The translations under genes and the position numbers were made by a program. 64,000 bases of DNA, from positions 248,001-312,000 of the forward strand of contig NW_026516231.1 in assembly GCF_025602895.1 (NCBI RefSeq). The letters are read 5' to 3'. The notes below the pieces were generated by a model. It was not told the DNA's origin. It made no database searches and saw only the letters and a list, made by a program, of their open reading frames with translations. Numbering within the stretch: the stretch's first letter is position 1; each line of letters begins with the position of its first letter. The DNA comes from Polychytrium aggregatum. Taxonomy: Eukaryota; Chytridiomycota; Chytridiomycetes; Polychytriales. Below, piece by piece: positions 12,204-23,108 of this stretch.

Positions 12204-13266
12204 TCAGCTCAGGAGCTCCTCGATCCGAATCCGGTCCTTGTCGGTGTAGATCTTGCCCAGTCTGATCTTGCCATGCTTTCGATCCAAATGCTCCTTCAGA
12301 CGAATGGCATCGATGGAGTTGGACTGTCCCTCCACCAAGAACTGCAACTCGGATTCCTGCAACGAACGGGGACAGGACGACTTAGACACGAGTGGAGGGC
12401 CACATCATCCCGAGCCATACCGTTGATGCTCCAATACCGCTCCTGCTCGTACGTCATCCGCTTCTGCCCAGCTGCTGTCGATGGTCCAAACTTACCCTGG
12501 CTGCAATCGCTCGTTCAATCTTGCCTTTCATCCGATCCACGGCCTTCTTGGCTCCCAGCGTCCCTGCCTTGCCCTCCTCGCCAGTGCAGACGAGCACGCC
12601 TTGCTTTCGTCGCTCCCATCGCTTCAGCACGCTGCTGACCCATTCGTTGGTTGCCTTGCGCTCCGCAACTTCCCACGAGCGCGCCCGTCGCTCCGAGTCG
12701 TTGATCTGCTTGGCGCACGGCGGTGCGGGCGGCTGGTAGGCCAGGTACTTTGCCTTGGTGAGTGGATCCAGGTTTTGGAACCTTCGCCGTCCGATGCGAT
12801 TCGGGGAGAATGACGATCCATCGCTGAGAGGGAACGGGCGGTATTTTGCGCTATCGAGTGAATCGATCATATTGTTGTCGGTTTTGCCCTGAGTTTTGCT
12901 GTCCCCCTCGGTTTGCGGCGACTGGGATCGACCCAGACCGGCGGCCATTGCCGAGGATGTCGCCTGGCCGTCACCTTGCCCCGAGGGCCCGCTCTTGAGT
13001 GGCGGCAGAGTGCCGGCCGGGTCTCCGCTTGCGAGTTCGCTGAGCTCATTCCTTCTCTGTCTCAATGCAATTGCTCGCTGAAATCGATTTGACAACAACG
13101 CTGGGATGTGCGTGGTGATCGAGGGCGGCAGGGCATAGTGATACTCGCTCTCGGGACGAGCTTGGGTTTGCGTTTTGCTGTTCGGAGATACCTTGGGCAC
13201 CAGATCGGCCGCAGGCAGCTCCGAGGGAAACAGGGACGGCGTTCGATTTGCTCCGCGGGACGGCAT
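12204..13266 (-). CDS. Conserved-looking protein of unknown function
   Basis: Two exons, 13266-12496 and 12356-12204, joined in phase 0 (GTAAGT...GCAG), encode 307 residues. I do not recognise a family. The N-terminal half is low-complexity, rich in Pro, Ser, Gln and Gly. The C-terminal ~130 residues are compact and charged: EWVSSVLKRWERRKQG, a stretch ending VDRMKGKIERAIAARESE, then LKEHLDRKHGKIRLGKIYTD and a final RIRIEELLS. A disordered-then-helical layout with a basic face would suit a nucleic-acid-binding or adaptor protein. No signal peptide or membrane segment. The clean splice and the domain-like C-terminus make it a real gene. Confidence 0.7.
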
Positions 13267-14359
13267 CGAGTAGAGTCAGATCTTCCAAAGAGAGGATAGC
13301 CATGGGAATGGGAATCAATCGATAGACTGCATGACGACCCGGTGCTCGATAACGCAACTTGCAGATACCTCCGTTCGTTGCGCACAGCCTCTACCGTGAT
13401 TATACCACTGTATCAAGCAGTGGCGGATTAGTCACATACCAGGCAAAACCGATCGGGGTGCGGTGCCGATGGATGCGAGAGGAAAGGGTGAACTGGTGGC
13501 TGTTGGGAGAAAGGCGGCTGCTCTCCGTCGTCACGCACTGGTGATTTGCCTTCGTCTCGGAAGCCGAGTTTTGGCTGGATGCAACGGGCTGGTGGGAATG
13601 GACTGGGTCCTCGCTCGATCGACTGAAGGTCCCTGCTAGTCTTGCTCGTCGGGTTGTCTGCGACAATCGCTCCGGTGCGGCATCACTCGAATTCCAGAGT
13701 TTGGACGTCAGCGCCACTGGGCCGGTGGATTCCAATCAGATGTTGCAGGGGCTGGGTGGCGATTGGGAGGGCCACGATATTGTTGGGTCGTAACAGTTGC
13801 TACAAAATAGATTTCTTTGGATGCTGCTGAGAGCGAGGCAAGTCCACTCATTCCCTCTGCTCTGTTGATGATTATTGTTTCAGACTGAACGAGAAGAGTG
13901 TATGGCATTGTGAGATGGATGGGATCTGGTGGATCACCCCATAGCTCAAAGGGTTCACTGCCATCATTGCAAAGGAAGTGAGAGATGGGTGGAGGGACGG
14001 AATGCTGGGGTCGTGGGAGAGGGAAAGGAAATGCCAAGCTCTGCTGGCGGCGCATTCAATGTTGCAGCGATAGGCCGCACACCATATGAATCAATCGAAG
14101 AAAATGGGACACCGCTGGTTTGTATATTGGATGTATTGGATGTATTGGATGTATTGGATGTATTGGATGTATTGGATGTATTGGATGTATTGGATGTATT
14201 GGATGCCAAATACAACATCGCCGCTTCATCGGAACCATTGTGGAATATCACTGTCGGTACCATGGTGTCTGGGATGGATGATGGCGGCGCAATTTGCGTG
14301 GCTGACCGTTTGCATGTTCAGTATCGGAATGTGATGGTTTGGGAGTGGTACTCAGTGGA
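13267..14359. other. Intergenic region containing a 9-bp minisatellite
   Basis: About 1.1 kb between the start of the gene at 13266 and the stop of the Sel1 gene at 14360. The only structure seen is the perfect 9-bp repeat at 14125-14205 (listed separately). Open frames across it simply translate the repeat. Confidence 0.5.
14125..14205. repeat. Perfect 9-bp tandem repeat, 9 copies
   Basis: Nine uninterrupted copies of tattggatg. Because 9 is a multiple of 3 the frames stay open on both strands (Tyr-Trp-Met repeats on one, Ser-Asn-Thr on the other), but no surrounding coding signal supports translation. It is 155 bp downstream of the Sel1 gene stop, so it could lie in its 3' UTR. Confidence 0.9.
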
Positions 14360-15919
14360 TCACGGCCACTTGCCGAGATGCTTGAGGCTGTCTATGGCAC
14401 CTCGATGATCCTGGTAAGCAGACTTGCGATACCAGAAGACGGCAGTTTCCCTGTCTTCGGGGACACCAAATTCGCTTTCAAAGCACACGGCAAGAGTATA
14501 CTGTCCGTATCGATTGCCCTCCTCGGCCGACCTGCGGAGCCACTCGACTGCTTTGGTGAAGTCCTCGGTGACTCCATGTCCATAGAAACGGCACGCACCA
14601 ACCATCCACTGTCCGTAGGAATTGCCTTGGTAGGCAGACTTGGTGTACCACTCGAATGCCTTCGAGTCGTCCTCTGGTACACCCTGGCCACGGTAGTAGC
14701 ACTCTCCAATCCAAAACTGGCTGTCGCTATGGCCTTCGTTGGCGAGCTGTTCGAAGTCACCAGCTGCCTTTTCCCGGTCCCCAGTGGTTCCGAATCCAAG
14801 GTGCAGACATGCAGCCATCAGGTGCCTGCAGAGCCAGTCTCGCTCCGATCCCAGCCGACACAACTCAAAGAACTTGCGAGATGTGGGCGAGTCGGATAAA
14901 GTCGAATCACCAGCCAGACATTCCGACTCTCCGAACTTGAACTCATGCGATTTGTTCACTCGAATGATCTCGATGCCCTTCTGCTTGTCCTGGACAGTAC
15001 CCCGGCCGAGGTAGTGCATCCACCCAACCATGTGAGTGGCGATGGGTTTGAGGACAGGGTTGTTGGACCTGGTGCCAACTTCCTGCCAGTGGTTGAAGGC
15101 AACTTCGTCGCTCTGTTCGACATCGTGGCCGATGAACGAGAGCCATGCTCGGAGGAGCTCGATGTGGAGTCGACCATCTTCACTGCCCTGATCCGCAGGC
15201 TTGGAGTACCACTCGATGGCGGTAGTGAAGCTCTGATCGACACCTTCACCATACTGATAGCAACTTCCGAGAGCAATTTGGGCCTGAGAGATTCCGCGAT
15301 CTGCAAGACCCCGATACAGCTCGACAGCCTTGGTGTGGTCTTGGCTGATTCCAACTCCGCTGCGATAACACTCGGCCAGTCGGAACTGTGCCATAGGATG
15401 GCTTGTGTTGGCGGCGTTCTCCAAATGGCGGAAGATTCGCTGGCGGATAGCCTCTGATTTGTCTGCAGACTGATCGATAGCGAGATCGACTTGAAGGATC
15501 CGTGCCAAAAAATACGATGATGATGGGTTTCCTTGGTCTGCTTGATTATTCAACCAGGATCGGTTCGCTGTCACTTGATCCTTGCAATGAAGCGAGATGG
15601 CAATCTGGTCATTTGGTGTGAGGCCGATTCGCATCTGTCCGTCTGGATTGCACAGTCCTTCCTTCTGACACCAGGTGTGGAGGCGAGGCACCTTGGAGCT
15701 CAGGAGAGGGCGGGTGCGCTTGCACACTCGGAGCAGGGTCTTGATGGTGCTGTGATCGAGGGCGATCTGGAAACTGTCGTTGAAGCACACGATTGTGAAG
15801 ATATCTGGGCTGTGTTGGAGTGGGAGCTGGGTGATATCGGGCATCGACGAGGTTGTGCTGGCTTCAGTTTGGCTTTGGTGAGTGGCAGTTGATGCCGTGG
15901 CTGAAGCAGGCTCGATCAT
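14360..15919 (-). CDS. Sel1-like repeat protein
   Basis: A single long frame. The frame is open back to 16171, but the Met at 15919 (MIEPASATAS) is preferred because the upstream residues look like translated UTR. The resulting protein is 519 residues. The N-terminal ~100 residues include DIFTIVCFNDSFQIALDHST and LLRVCKRTRPLL, loosely like an F-box or BTB-type helical start, but not diagnostic. From about residue 115 there are Sel1 units with the usual consensus (A..LG.CY..G.GV..D..KA.EWY..AA..G). Examples are AQFRLAECYRSGVGISQDHT and SQFWIGECYYRGQGVPEDDS. There are at least seven. Sel1 repeats form solenoids that scaffold protein complexes. The same repeat class ends the pseudokinase at 54994-56817. 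Partner unknown. Confidence 0.82.
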   Translation of the reverse strand: MIEPASATASTATHQSQTEASTTSSMPDITQLPLQHSPDIFTIVCFNDSFQIALDHSTIKTLLRVCKRTRPLLSSKVPRLHTWCQKEGLCNPDGQMRIGLTPNDQIAISLHCKDQVTANRSWLNNQADQGNPSSSYFLARILQVDLAIDQSADKSEAIRQRIFRHLENAANTSHPMAQFRLAECYRSGVGISQDHTKAVELYRGLADRGISQAQIALGSCYQYGEGVDQSFTTAIEWYSKPADQGSEDGRLHIELLRAWLSFIGHDVEQSDEVAFNHWQEVGTRSNNPVLKPIATHMVGWMHYLGRGTVQDKQKGIEIIRVNKSHEFKFGESECLAGDSTLSDSPTSRKFFELCRLGSERDWLCRHLMAACLHLGFGTTGDREKAAGDFEQLANEGHSDSQFWIGECYYRGQGVPEDDSKAFEWYTKSAYQGNSYGQWMVGACRFYGHGVTEDFTKAVEWLRRSAEEGNRYGQYTLAVCFESEFGVPEDRETAVFWYRKSAYQDHRGAIDSLKHLGKWP

Positions 15920-16171
15920 GCTGGCCAAGTTGACGGAGACAGGAGGGAGGCAAGTGGGCGATGGAGATGGACATGAGACAGAGAGGCATGTTGTGGCGAA
16001 GCAAGCCAACACTGGCAAGCCAAACCCTGGCCATCCAATACCACACACAAATCTGGCTCGATTCGTTTGTTTGCTGGCTGGAGTCGTTGTTCCTCTTGCA
16101 CTGCCACAGTCATTGAACATGAATCGATCATGAAATCGAATGTGGAATCGAAGCCGCATCCTGTCATCCAA

Positions 16172-16600
16172 GTATGTGCCTCATATATTCCATATCAGAC
16201 CTGCCGGATCCATCTTGGCAACCACCTCTGCTTCGAACAGCCAGTCCTCATTGCCCACACTCGGAAGGATGTCAAGGTCAAATCCGAGATCAATGTCGTC
16301 ACAAGGACACCGAACAGCCCACCGACTCCCCGAACTCCAAGACCATCACCCTGCCCCGCACCACAGTGCCCTGCCATGATGGCCCATGAAAGATGATGAA
16401 GTGTCAAAGGCGAGATTGTGTGCTGGATTGACCAGAGTTGAGTGCATTGCCACCCGGCTCCAACCTGGATCCACCCTGGCTCCATTTGGCTTCACTGGCA
16501 GGTTGATTCCCAAAACTGGTGGCGTCTCCCAGCCTTCTCTTTCCCCCTCGCCTTCTGTCAATCTGCCTTCCATTGACATCGCCTGTCCTGAGACTCTGCA
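16172..16600. other. Divergent promoter region
   Basis: About 430 bp (680 bp if the Sel1 gene starts at 15919) separates the Sel1-repeat gene (-) from the NLR-like gene (+). No exon recognised; a shared or paired promoter is likely. No clear TATA box. Confidence 0.45.
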
Positions 16601-19600
16601 ATGTCGGGAGGTGAGTGTCGCATCGTGGCAGGATGGTGGACACTTTCACAGCAGCTGACTGGTGGCTTGCCCTGAACAGACGACTTTGATGCTTTCCTCA
16701 AGCGATATGGACTGGAGAGAAACAGGCAATGTCTGCTGGATAACGAATACGACACCATCGACTCGGTAGGTGCTGATGAGGTGGTGGAGTGTGGTCGTTG
16801 CCCAGTGGCTGATCACCTTAACGATACAGATTCTTCGGATGTCCGAGTCCGAGATGAATCAAATTGGGCTGAAGCTTGGGGCCATCAACAAGATCAAGTT
16901 TGCTCAGCACGATTATCTCAAGCAATCCACAGCCACAACAACTCCCACTGCCCCTCCAGTCGTTGCCATCTCTACCTCGACCCTCACTCCTGCCTCCACC
17001 GAGCGAGAATACAACCCGCCTGTCCTCAATCCCGAGTGGACTTGCACCAACGGCTTCCATATCCACGACATCTTCATCAGGTTTGTTGGTGGCGCTTGTT
17101 GTTGCCCGTGATCCATTCACATCCGTCTCGCATCCATCTCATCGATATCGCATCCATCCAGCTATCGTGTGGCCAGTGAGGAGGTGACTGCTGTCAAACT
17201 CCACTCGGCCCTCAGTGTTAGCCGTGTCGGCGAGCAGCACCCCTCCCATGTCTACCTGGACGCCCGATGCCTCGAGAACGGACTGGACTGGGAGGATGGT
17301 TTCATGAACGGCCTGGCCAACTCCAAGGTCATTGTGCTCCTCCTTTCCGAGGCTGGACTCGAGAGAACCAAGACTGCTGGCACCCGCCCAGACAATCAAT
17401 TCCTCGAGGTGAGTGTCGTCGATCCAGTCCAGCACCACCATCACCATCCACTCGCCATCTACTCACCAATGATCCTGTCCCAGATCGAACTGGCTCTGAA
17501 GCAGATGAAGGAGACCCAGAACACCCGCTCACCCGTCCAGATCCTGCCGATCCTCATCAAATCAAGTGTAATGATCAACGGCACCAAGTACATCAAGGAC
17601 TGGTTCCCCAACACGAACGACTTTCCCGATGCCATCCACTGCCACAGAGCCAGTCCCTCCAACCTGCACCAGATCAGCCCTCCCCTCACTGTGCGCCAGA
17701 CTCTCGAGGAGTTGCTCAAGTTGCAGGCGCTGATTGCTGCCGATGACTATGCCGTCACCAAGTGAGTGTGTCTGTGTCCGACTTACTGATGGCATCCGTC
17801 TCATCAATCAGTCAGTTGATGCAGACCATCCAGATGCTGACTCACACATCCACAGACTCGTCCCCGAGATCCGCGAGACTTGGAAGAAAACCAACCTCGT
17901 TGCCACCGTGCCAACTTATCTCCCGACTGGATCGACTGTCCTCACTGCCAACGAGAACCACGCCCTGCGACTCCTCCTCAGTCCCATCGACTCGGCCCTG
18001 GACAGACGAGCACTCGAGAAGCTGTTTGTCGAGGGCACCCGCCAATGGCTGTTCGACCAAACCACCGACTGGGTCAACCAGGACACCACCGACACTGTCC
18101 TGTGGGTCAATGCCGTTGCTGGAGTGGGCAAGTCTGTCGCTGCCGCCCAGATCGCCAACATCCTCCAGGCAAACGCACAGTTGGTGGCAGCGCTGTTCCT
18201 CAAGTACAACGACACCCGCAAGAACAACCCTCGATCGGTGCTGAATACTATCGCATACGGTCTGTGCAAGTGGTACTCGCCGATCGGCCTCAAGCTGCTC
18301 GATGCTGGCCACTCCAAGGACAGTCTCGACAAGATGAGCATCAACGATCTGTTCAAGGCCGTGATTGAGGATCCACTCGCGGCTGTCGGTGGCTACAAAC
18401 CACAGGAAGCGATCGTGATCATGGTGGATGGACTGGACGAGTGTCATCCCCGCGACGAGATCCTCGGGTTCCTGGCCAGTGGACTGCAGCGACTGCACAC
18501 GAAGCATCCGTGGCTCAAGTTACTGCTGACATCCCGTCCCGAGGACGATATCAAGGCAGCATTCGATGGAGTCCCGACCAAGACAATCGAACCCTCGAGC
18601 GAGGAGAACATCCGTGACCTCGAGGTGTTCATCCGCCACCGACTGCGAGTGTATGACACTCTCACTGACTCGGACCGCACCAAGGCAGTCGCCATCCTGC
18701 TGGACCAGTCCAAGACATTCGTGTGGATCAACCTGATCCTCAACACCGTCGACGCAGCATCCAAGGACGGCCCAGTGACACTCGCCACGATCAAGGACAT
18801 CAACGACAGCGCTGCCGATGTCGGGCAGCTGTACCACAAGACATTCGCCAAGATCCACTCGCAGTCGAGCCACCCGGCCGAGCTGGTCACCCGGCCGAGC
18901 TGGTCACGGTGGTGTCGGCCATCGCCACGGCCCAGTCGATCCTGACCCCGCAGATCATCGCCGATGTGTTTGGACTCGAGATCGGCGTCGTTCGCGAGTG
19001 TCTCAAGAGCCTCAGTCTGGTCCTCGATCCTGGCGCCAATGGACTGGGTCCCCGAGACAGCCAGTCCACCAACACCGAGGTCAAGTTCAACCACAAGTCG
19101 GTGGCGGACTATCTCCTCGGCGACGCATCGACTGGCCATCCGTGGCATGTATCGAAAGAGTTCCACACGGTGTTTGCCAAGGGATGTCTCGGTGTGATCC
19201 TCTCGCACGACCCAGTGATCAACATCTGCGACATCTACGACTTTCACGACAAGATCGCTGACCTAGAGGACAGGGTTGCAGCCAAGATCACACCGTCGCT
19301 GCGATACAGCGTCGCCCACTGGATCACACACTTTGTGTGGTGTGTGGACGGAGTGGCCGAGTCGAGTCCGGTGTGGCAGTCGGCCGAGATGGTCGATGTG
19401 GCAGCGGTGCTCACTCGGTTCGTCAAGACGCATGTGTTCTTCTGGCTCGAGTGTGGGTCGCTCACACATGTGGTCAAGCCGATCATCGAGCAACTGGCTG
19501 TGCTGCGAGGAGTGATCGCCAAGGCACCCAGCACCATCGTCGACGACACCACGAAGGAACTGGTCAAGGACACGTATCGATTCATCCGCGAGTTTGCCGA

Positions 19601-21458
19601 TCCGATCATCAAGAGTGCACCACAGGTGTACAACTCGGGGTTTGCATTCACACCGAAGGAGACGGCGATCTACAGGGCATATGCCAACCAACTCGAGGAC
19701 AAGATCCCGTTCCTGGTCACCTGCGGTCCAGCACCCACCTGGGAACCGTGTGAGATGACACTCACTGGCCACACCTGGGATGTAGTATCGGTGACGATCT
19801 CACTTGATGCCAAGTGGATTGTCTCCGGCTCCGGTGACAAGACAATCAAAATGTGGGATGCAACCACTGGCCAGCTGAAGAACACTCTCGAGGGACACGC
19901 AGCCGGTGTGCTCTCCGTGGCGATCTCGCCCGATGGCAGGTGGATTGCATCTGGCTCTGATGACAGCACCATCAAGGTATGGGATTCCACCACGGGCGAG
20001 GTGATGCACACCCTTGAGGGACACACAGGCGGTGTAAAAACCGTCGTCGTATCATTCGATGCCAAGCGGATTGTCTCTGGCTCTTGGGACAGCACGATCA
20101 AGATATGGGACATTAAAACGGGCCAAATGAAGCACACTCTCAACGGACACACAGCCGGTGCGCTCTCCGTGGCGATCTCGCCCGACGGCAAGTGGATTGC
20201 ATCTGGCTCTGATGACAGCACCATCAAGGTATGGGATTCCGCCACGGGCGAGGTGATGCACACCCTTGAGGGACATACCGACCCAGTAAACTCCTTGGCG
20301 ATCTCACCTGATGGCAAGTGGATTGCATCGGGCTCCAATGATATGACCATCAAAGTATGGGACATCTTTTCTGGCGAGCTCATGCGCAACATCACGGAGC
20401 ACCAAGATTTTGTAAATTCGGTGGCATTCTCGCCCGACGGCGAGTGGATCGCCTCCGGCTCGACTGACAAGACCATCAAGGTATGGGACTCCACCACGAG
20501 TGAGGTGAAGCACACCCTCGAAGGACATACCGACCCAGTAAACTCCATAGCCATTTCATATGATGGCAAATATCTCGTCTCGGGCTCAAGTGACGAGACT
20601 GTCAAGGTGTGGGATATCACCACACATCAATTGAAACTCGCTCTCGACGGACACTCAGGCGGTGTGAACTCCATGGCCATCTGGCCCGACGGCGAGTGGA
20701 TCGCCTCCGGCTCGACTGACAAGACCATCAAAGTGTGGGATGCCTCCACGGGCCAGCTGAAGCACACCCTCGAGGGACACACTGACACTGTAAATTCCGT
20801 GGCCATCTCCCCCGATGGCAAGTGGATTGCGTCCTGGTCATTTGATAGAACAATCAAAATCTGGAACACAAAACAATGGAATTTGACTGACAACATCAAT
20901 GTCGAATGGTATCCTTGCCAGAGCCACGGTCAGCCAACAACCTGTTATGCTGCGAATGGGAAATTTTCGGCTGATGGATCATCTCTCAGTGGAGTGTTTA
21001 GCCTATATTATCAAGGGCAATCAGGGACTGAATATTTGGAGAAGAAGATTTACTGCTGGCTACGGAATGGGAAATTGACAAGCATAAACTCAGATGAGCC
21101 ACATTCCTTTGTCGCGGCATCCGGGTCATCCACTTTGGTCGATTGGATTGATAATGACCAAGCAAACAGGTTCCAGTGGATCCGACATGGTCCATACATC
21201 CTCCATATTCCATACTCCTTCCTCAACTCCCGATATTGCTTCTCTACAAAATTCGGGGGTTTGATTGCGATGAGCAACGTTTTCCCGGTCCGGCCCCTTG
21301 TTATCCTGGTAAGTCCATATATCTTCCAATACTCTTCTCAGTTTTTGACTAACATCCTTGCCCCACAGCCAATATACATCAGCACGCAAGAGATCCATGC
21401 CGAAGTTGCGAAATGCAAGGAGAGTGGAGTACAAACAATCCAGCGCTTGTTGCAATGA
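16601..21458 (+). CDS. SAM-TIR-NACHT-WD40 NLR-like protein, frame broken at 18874-18907
   Basis: Exons: 16601-16610, 16680-16765, 16830-17080, 17162-17408, 17484-17761, 17856-21308 and 21369-21458; every junction before the break is in phase. The order is SAM (residues ~4-65; DDFDAFLKRYGLE, MSESEMNQIGLKLGAINKIK), then TIR (~109-240; HDIFISYRVASEE formed across an intron, DWEDGFMNGLANSKVIVLLL). NACHT/P-loop ATPase follows (~375-570; Walker A VAGVGKS, Walker B IVIMVDGLDE, sensor LLLTSRPE). Next come a winged-helix-like segment with FNHKSVADYLL and nine 42-residue WD repeats (19767-~20895), then a ~190-residue tail. TIR domains often cleave NAD+; NACHT-WD40 proteins act as oligomerising sensors in fungi. 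A 17-bp tandem duplication shifts the frame just after NACHT, so as written translation stops at 18945 and the WD part is lost. A recent pseudogene, an allele or an assembly error are all possible. Confidence 0.85.
18874..18907 (+). repeat. 17-bp tandem duplication that shifts the NLR frame
   Basis: Two exact head-to-tail copies of ccggccgagctggtcac (18874-18890, 18891-18907). With both copies the NACHT frame runs out at a stop at 18945. Counting one copy only, the frame continues uninterrupted into the winged-helix and WD region. It is too short for an intron. Confidence 0.92.
19767..20895 (+). repeat. Nine tandem 126-bp WD-repeat units
   Basis: Units begin at 19767 and every 126 bp after that (19893, 20019, 20145, 20271, 20397, 20523, 20649, 20775). 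Each encodes 42 residues of the form GH...VxSVAISPDGKWIASGS, then a D..IKVWD..TG...HTLE element. Units 2 and 4 are almost identical in DNA. No spacer of odd length occurs, so unequal exchange would keep the frame. Confidence 0.9.
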
Positions 21459-23108
21459 TGCGGAGCACCGTTCATTCTGTATTGTCGCCAAGTCCTCTTG
21501 ATTGTTTTTTTTTTTTTGTTTACGGTAGTTGTATATTCAGGAATATTCAACAAGCCATCAGTACCATGCGGTACCCGGCAGTGGGCGTACAAGCAGGCTC
21601 ACACACCCCTGTTGCGGCTCTCGCCGACTCTCCAGCCCACAAGGCGGACCATGGGGTGATCACTTCCTCCAAGAGGTCCCAGAGGAACTCGCATGTCTCC
21701 GGGTCCCGCTCGAGGCCCCTTACTCTGGCCATGGGAGCTCCGCTCCGGGATCTCCTCAAAGCCCATTGTTGGGGTCGCTGTCATGGCCTCGTGCCGCTCA
21801 GCGCCCCAGTCGCTCTGTCACTGCTCGGTGTGGGGAGAGGGCTGCCTCTCCTGCTGGTCGTTGGGAACGGTGTGTCTCCGAGTCCGAGGTCGTCGTCCGA
21901 GACCAGGTCTGGACTCAGGTCGGCATCGTCGATCAGATCGATGCTTGGTATTGTGTCCGAGAGCAAGTCGACACTCTGGTCGCTCTGCCAATCCCTTCCG
22001 TGGCTGGGCAGGTCGTCGTCGATGTTGGTAAGGAAGGAAAAGTCCAGATCTCTCTCCAGATCCAGGTCCCAGTATGGCACCGAACTCATTTCGGAGCTCT
22101 TGTCTGTTGAGTCGTCGTCGGTCAGCCGGAGTCGCTCCAGTCGTGCCAGCACCTCTCCGTGTGTGTTGGAGGGGGTTTGTTACATTCGTCAACTTAATAT
22201 AGTCAGACTGCCTATCAGGTCCAATAGGTTGGTATCCTGAACGTTATGTCCATAGGCAAGCCTATCTACTCTTGCTGCGGCTTGCGCTCTCAGCTACCCA
22301 TAAGATAATCGATCATGGGATCGAATCCCGCATTCTCGCCATCCAGGGTCAGATGTACACTTTACACATTACAAATGGGACACATTCCCTATCCCATATG
22401 ATAGCGAAGTATGCGATGTGCTTGCGTCAAGCAAAGCCACAAGAAATAAAACAGATTACTTTGGCAGCCTCCGAGTGAAGACCGCCGGTCGCTCTCCGGT
22501 CTCCACAATCGACCTGCACACTGTCTCGGAGTGCCAGCGATGGATGGTGCTCTTGGACACACTGAATATTGAAGCAACCTTACGCAGGCTATGGATGAGG
22601 TCGTAGCATCGCAATGCGGCGGTGCTCTTGGACACACTGGCGAATGGTCATGGCCAGCGCGCGATAACATTGGGTAACAAAATATTCGATGAATGGTCAA
22701 AACCCGGGTGTCCCGTTTTTAATTGGATTAACTGTAAAGTGTATTGACAGCCGAGAATAGCCGCGAGAGCATTGGTTGCAGCCACCAAACCTGGCTGGAT
22801 CCTGTCCTCGCTCTCCGCCGAGACGCACCGAGAGGCGCCGAGAGCGGCCGCGAGACGCCGCAGCGAGATGCCGATCCCCGTTGGCCTCGCTTCGCTGTTT
22901 TCGCTCTTTCGCCCCATCTCTGCTTTCTATCGCTTTCGTCATCACGCATTCGTCATCACAGCTGCCGTTTCAGCCGCCATCGCATCACTCCCACTGCTTC
23001 CGCACTCGCCTGCTCTCCCGACGACTCTGCCGATCGATCAGCTGCGCTCCAGCGCCGTCCCCTTCCATCCGCCACCCGCTCGGTCCTAGTTCGCCTGAAT
23101 CGCCCGCC
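21459..23108. other. Intergenic region with one weak acidic frame
   Basis: Downstream of the NLR stop there is a 13-base T run at about 21508. A 123-codon minus-strand frame (22152-21781) is Asp/Ser-rich (LERDLDFSFL, DDADLSPDLVSDDD) and begins MLARLERLRLTDDD. It has no recognised family and no splice partner that closes, so it is not called as a gene. At 22543-22562 and 22620-22639 the segment ggtgctcttggacacactg occurs twice. A sequence at 22695-22716 resembles the start of the Fanzor-like fragment at 30853. The rest should include the promoter of the gene at 23109. Confidence 0.45.

Noticed and set aside
14056-14334. Repeated Tyr-Trp-Met / Ser-Asn-Thr / His-Pro-Ile frames
   Set aside because: Only translations of the 9-bp repeat; no coding context on either side.
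18874-18907. A very short intron that would remove one 17-bp copy
   Set aside because: 17 bp is below any spliceosomal intron size and the boundaries are not GT-AG.
19670-20623. Long minus-strand open frames under the WD region
   Set aside because: They repeat every 126 bp as mirror images of the WD units and have no start, splice or protein logic of their own.
21781-22152. 123-codon acidic minus-strand frame
   Set aside because: Asp/Ser-rich composition could be real, but there is no family, no closing splice and no neighbour support; left as a note in the intergenic entry.
22260-22350. tRNA-like text (gggatcgaatcccgc, resembling a T-arm)
   Set aside because: The arm pairs over only three bases, and no matching acceptor stem or anticodon arm was found upstream.
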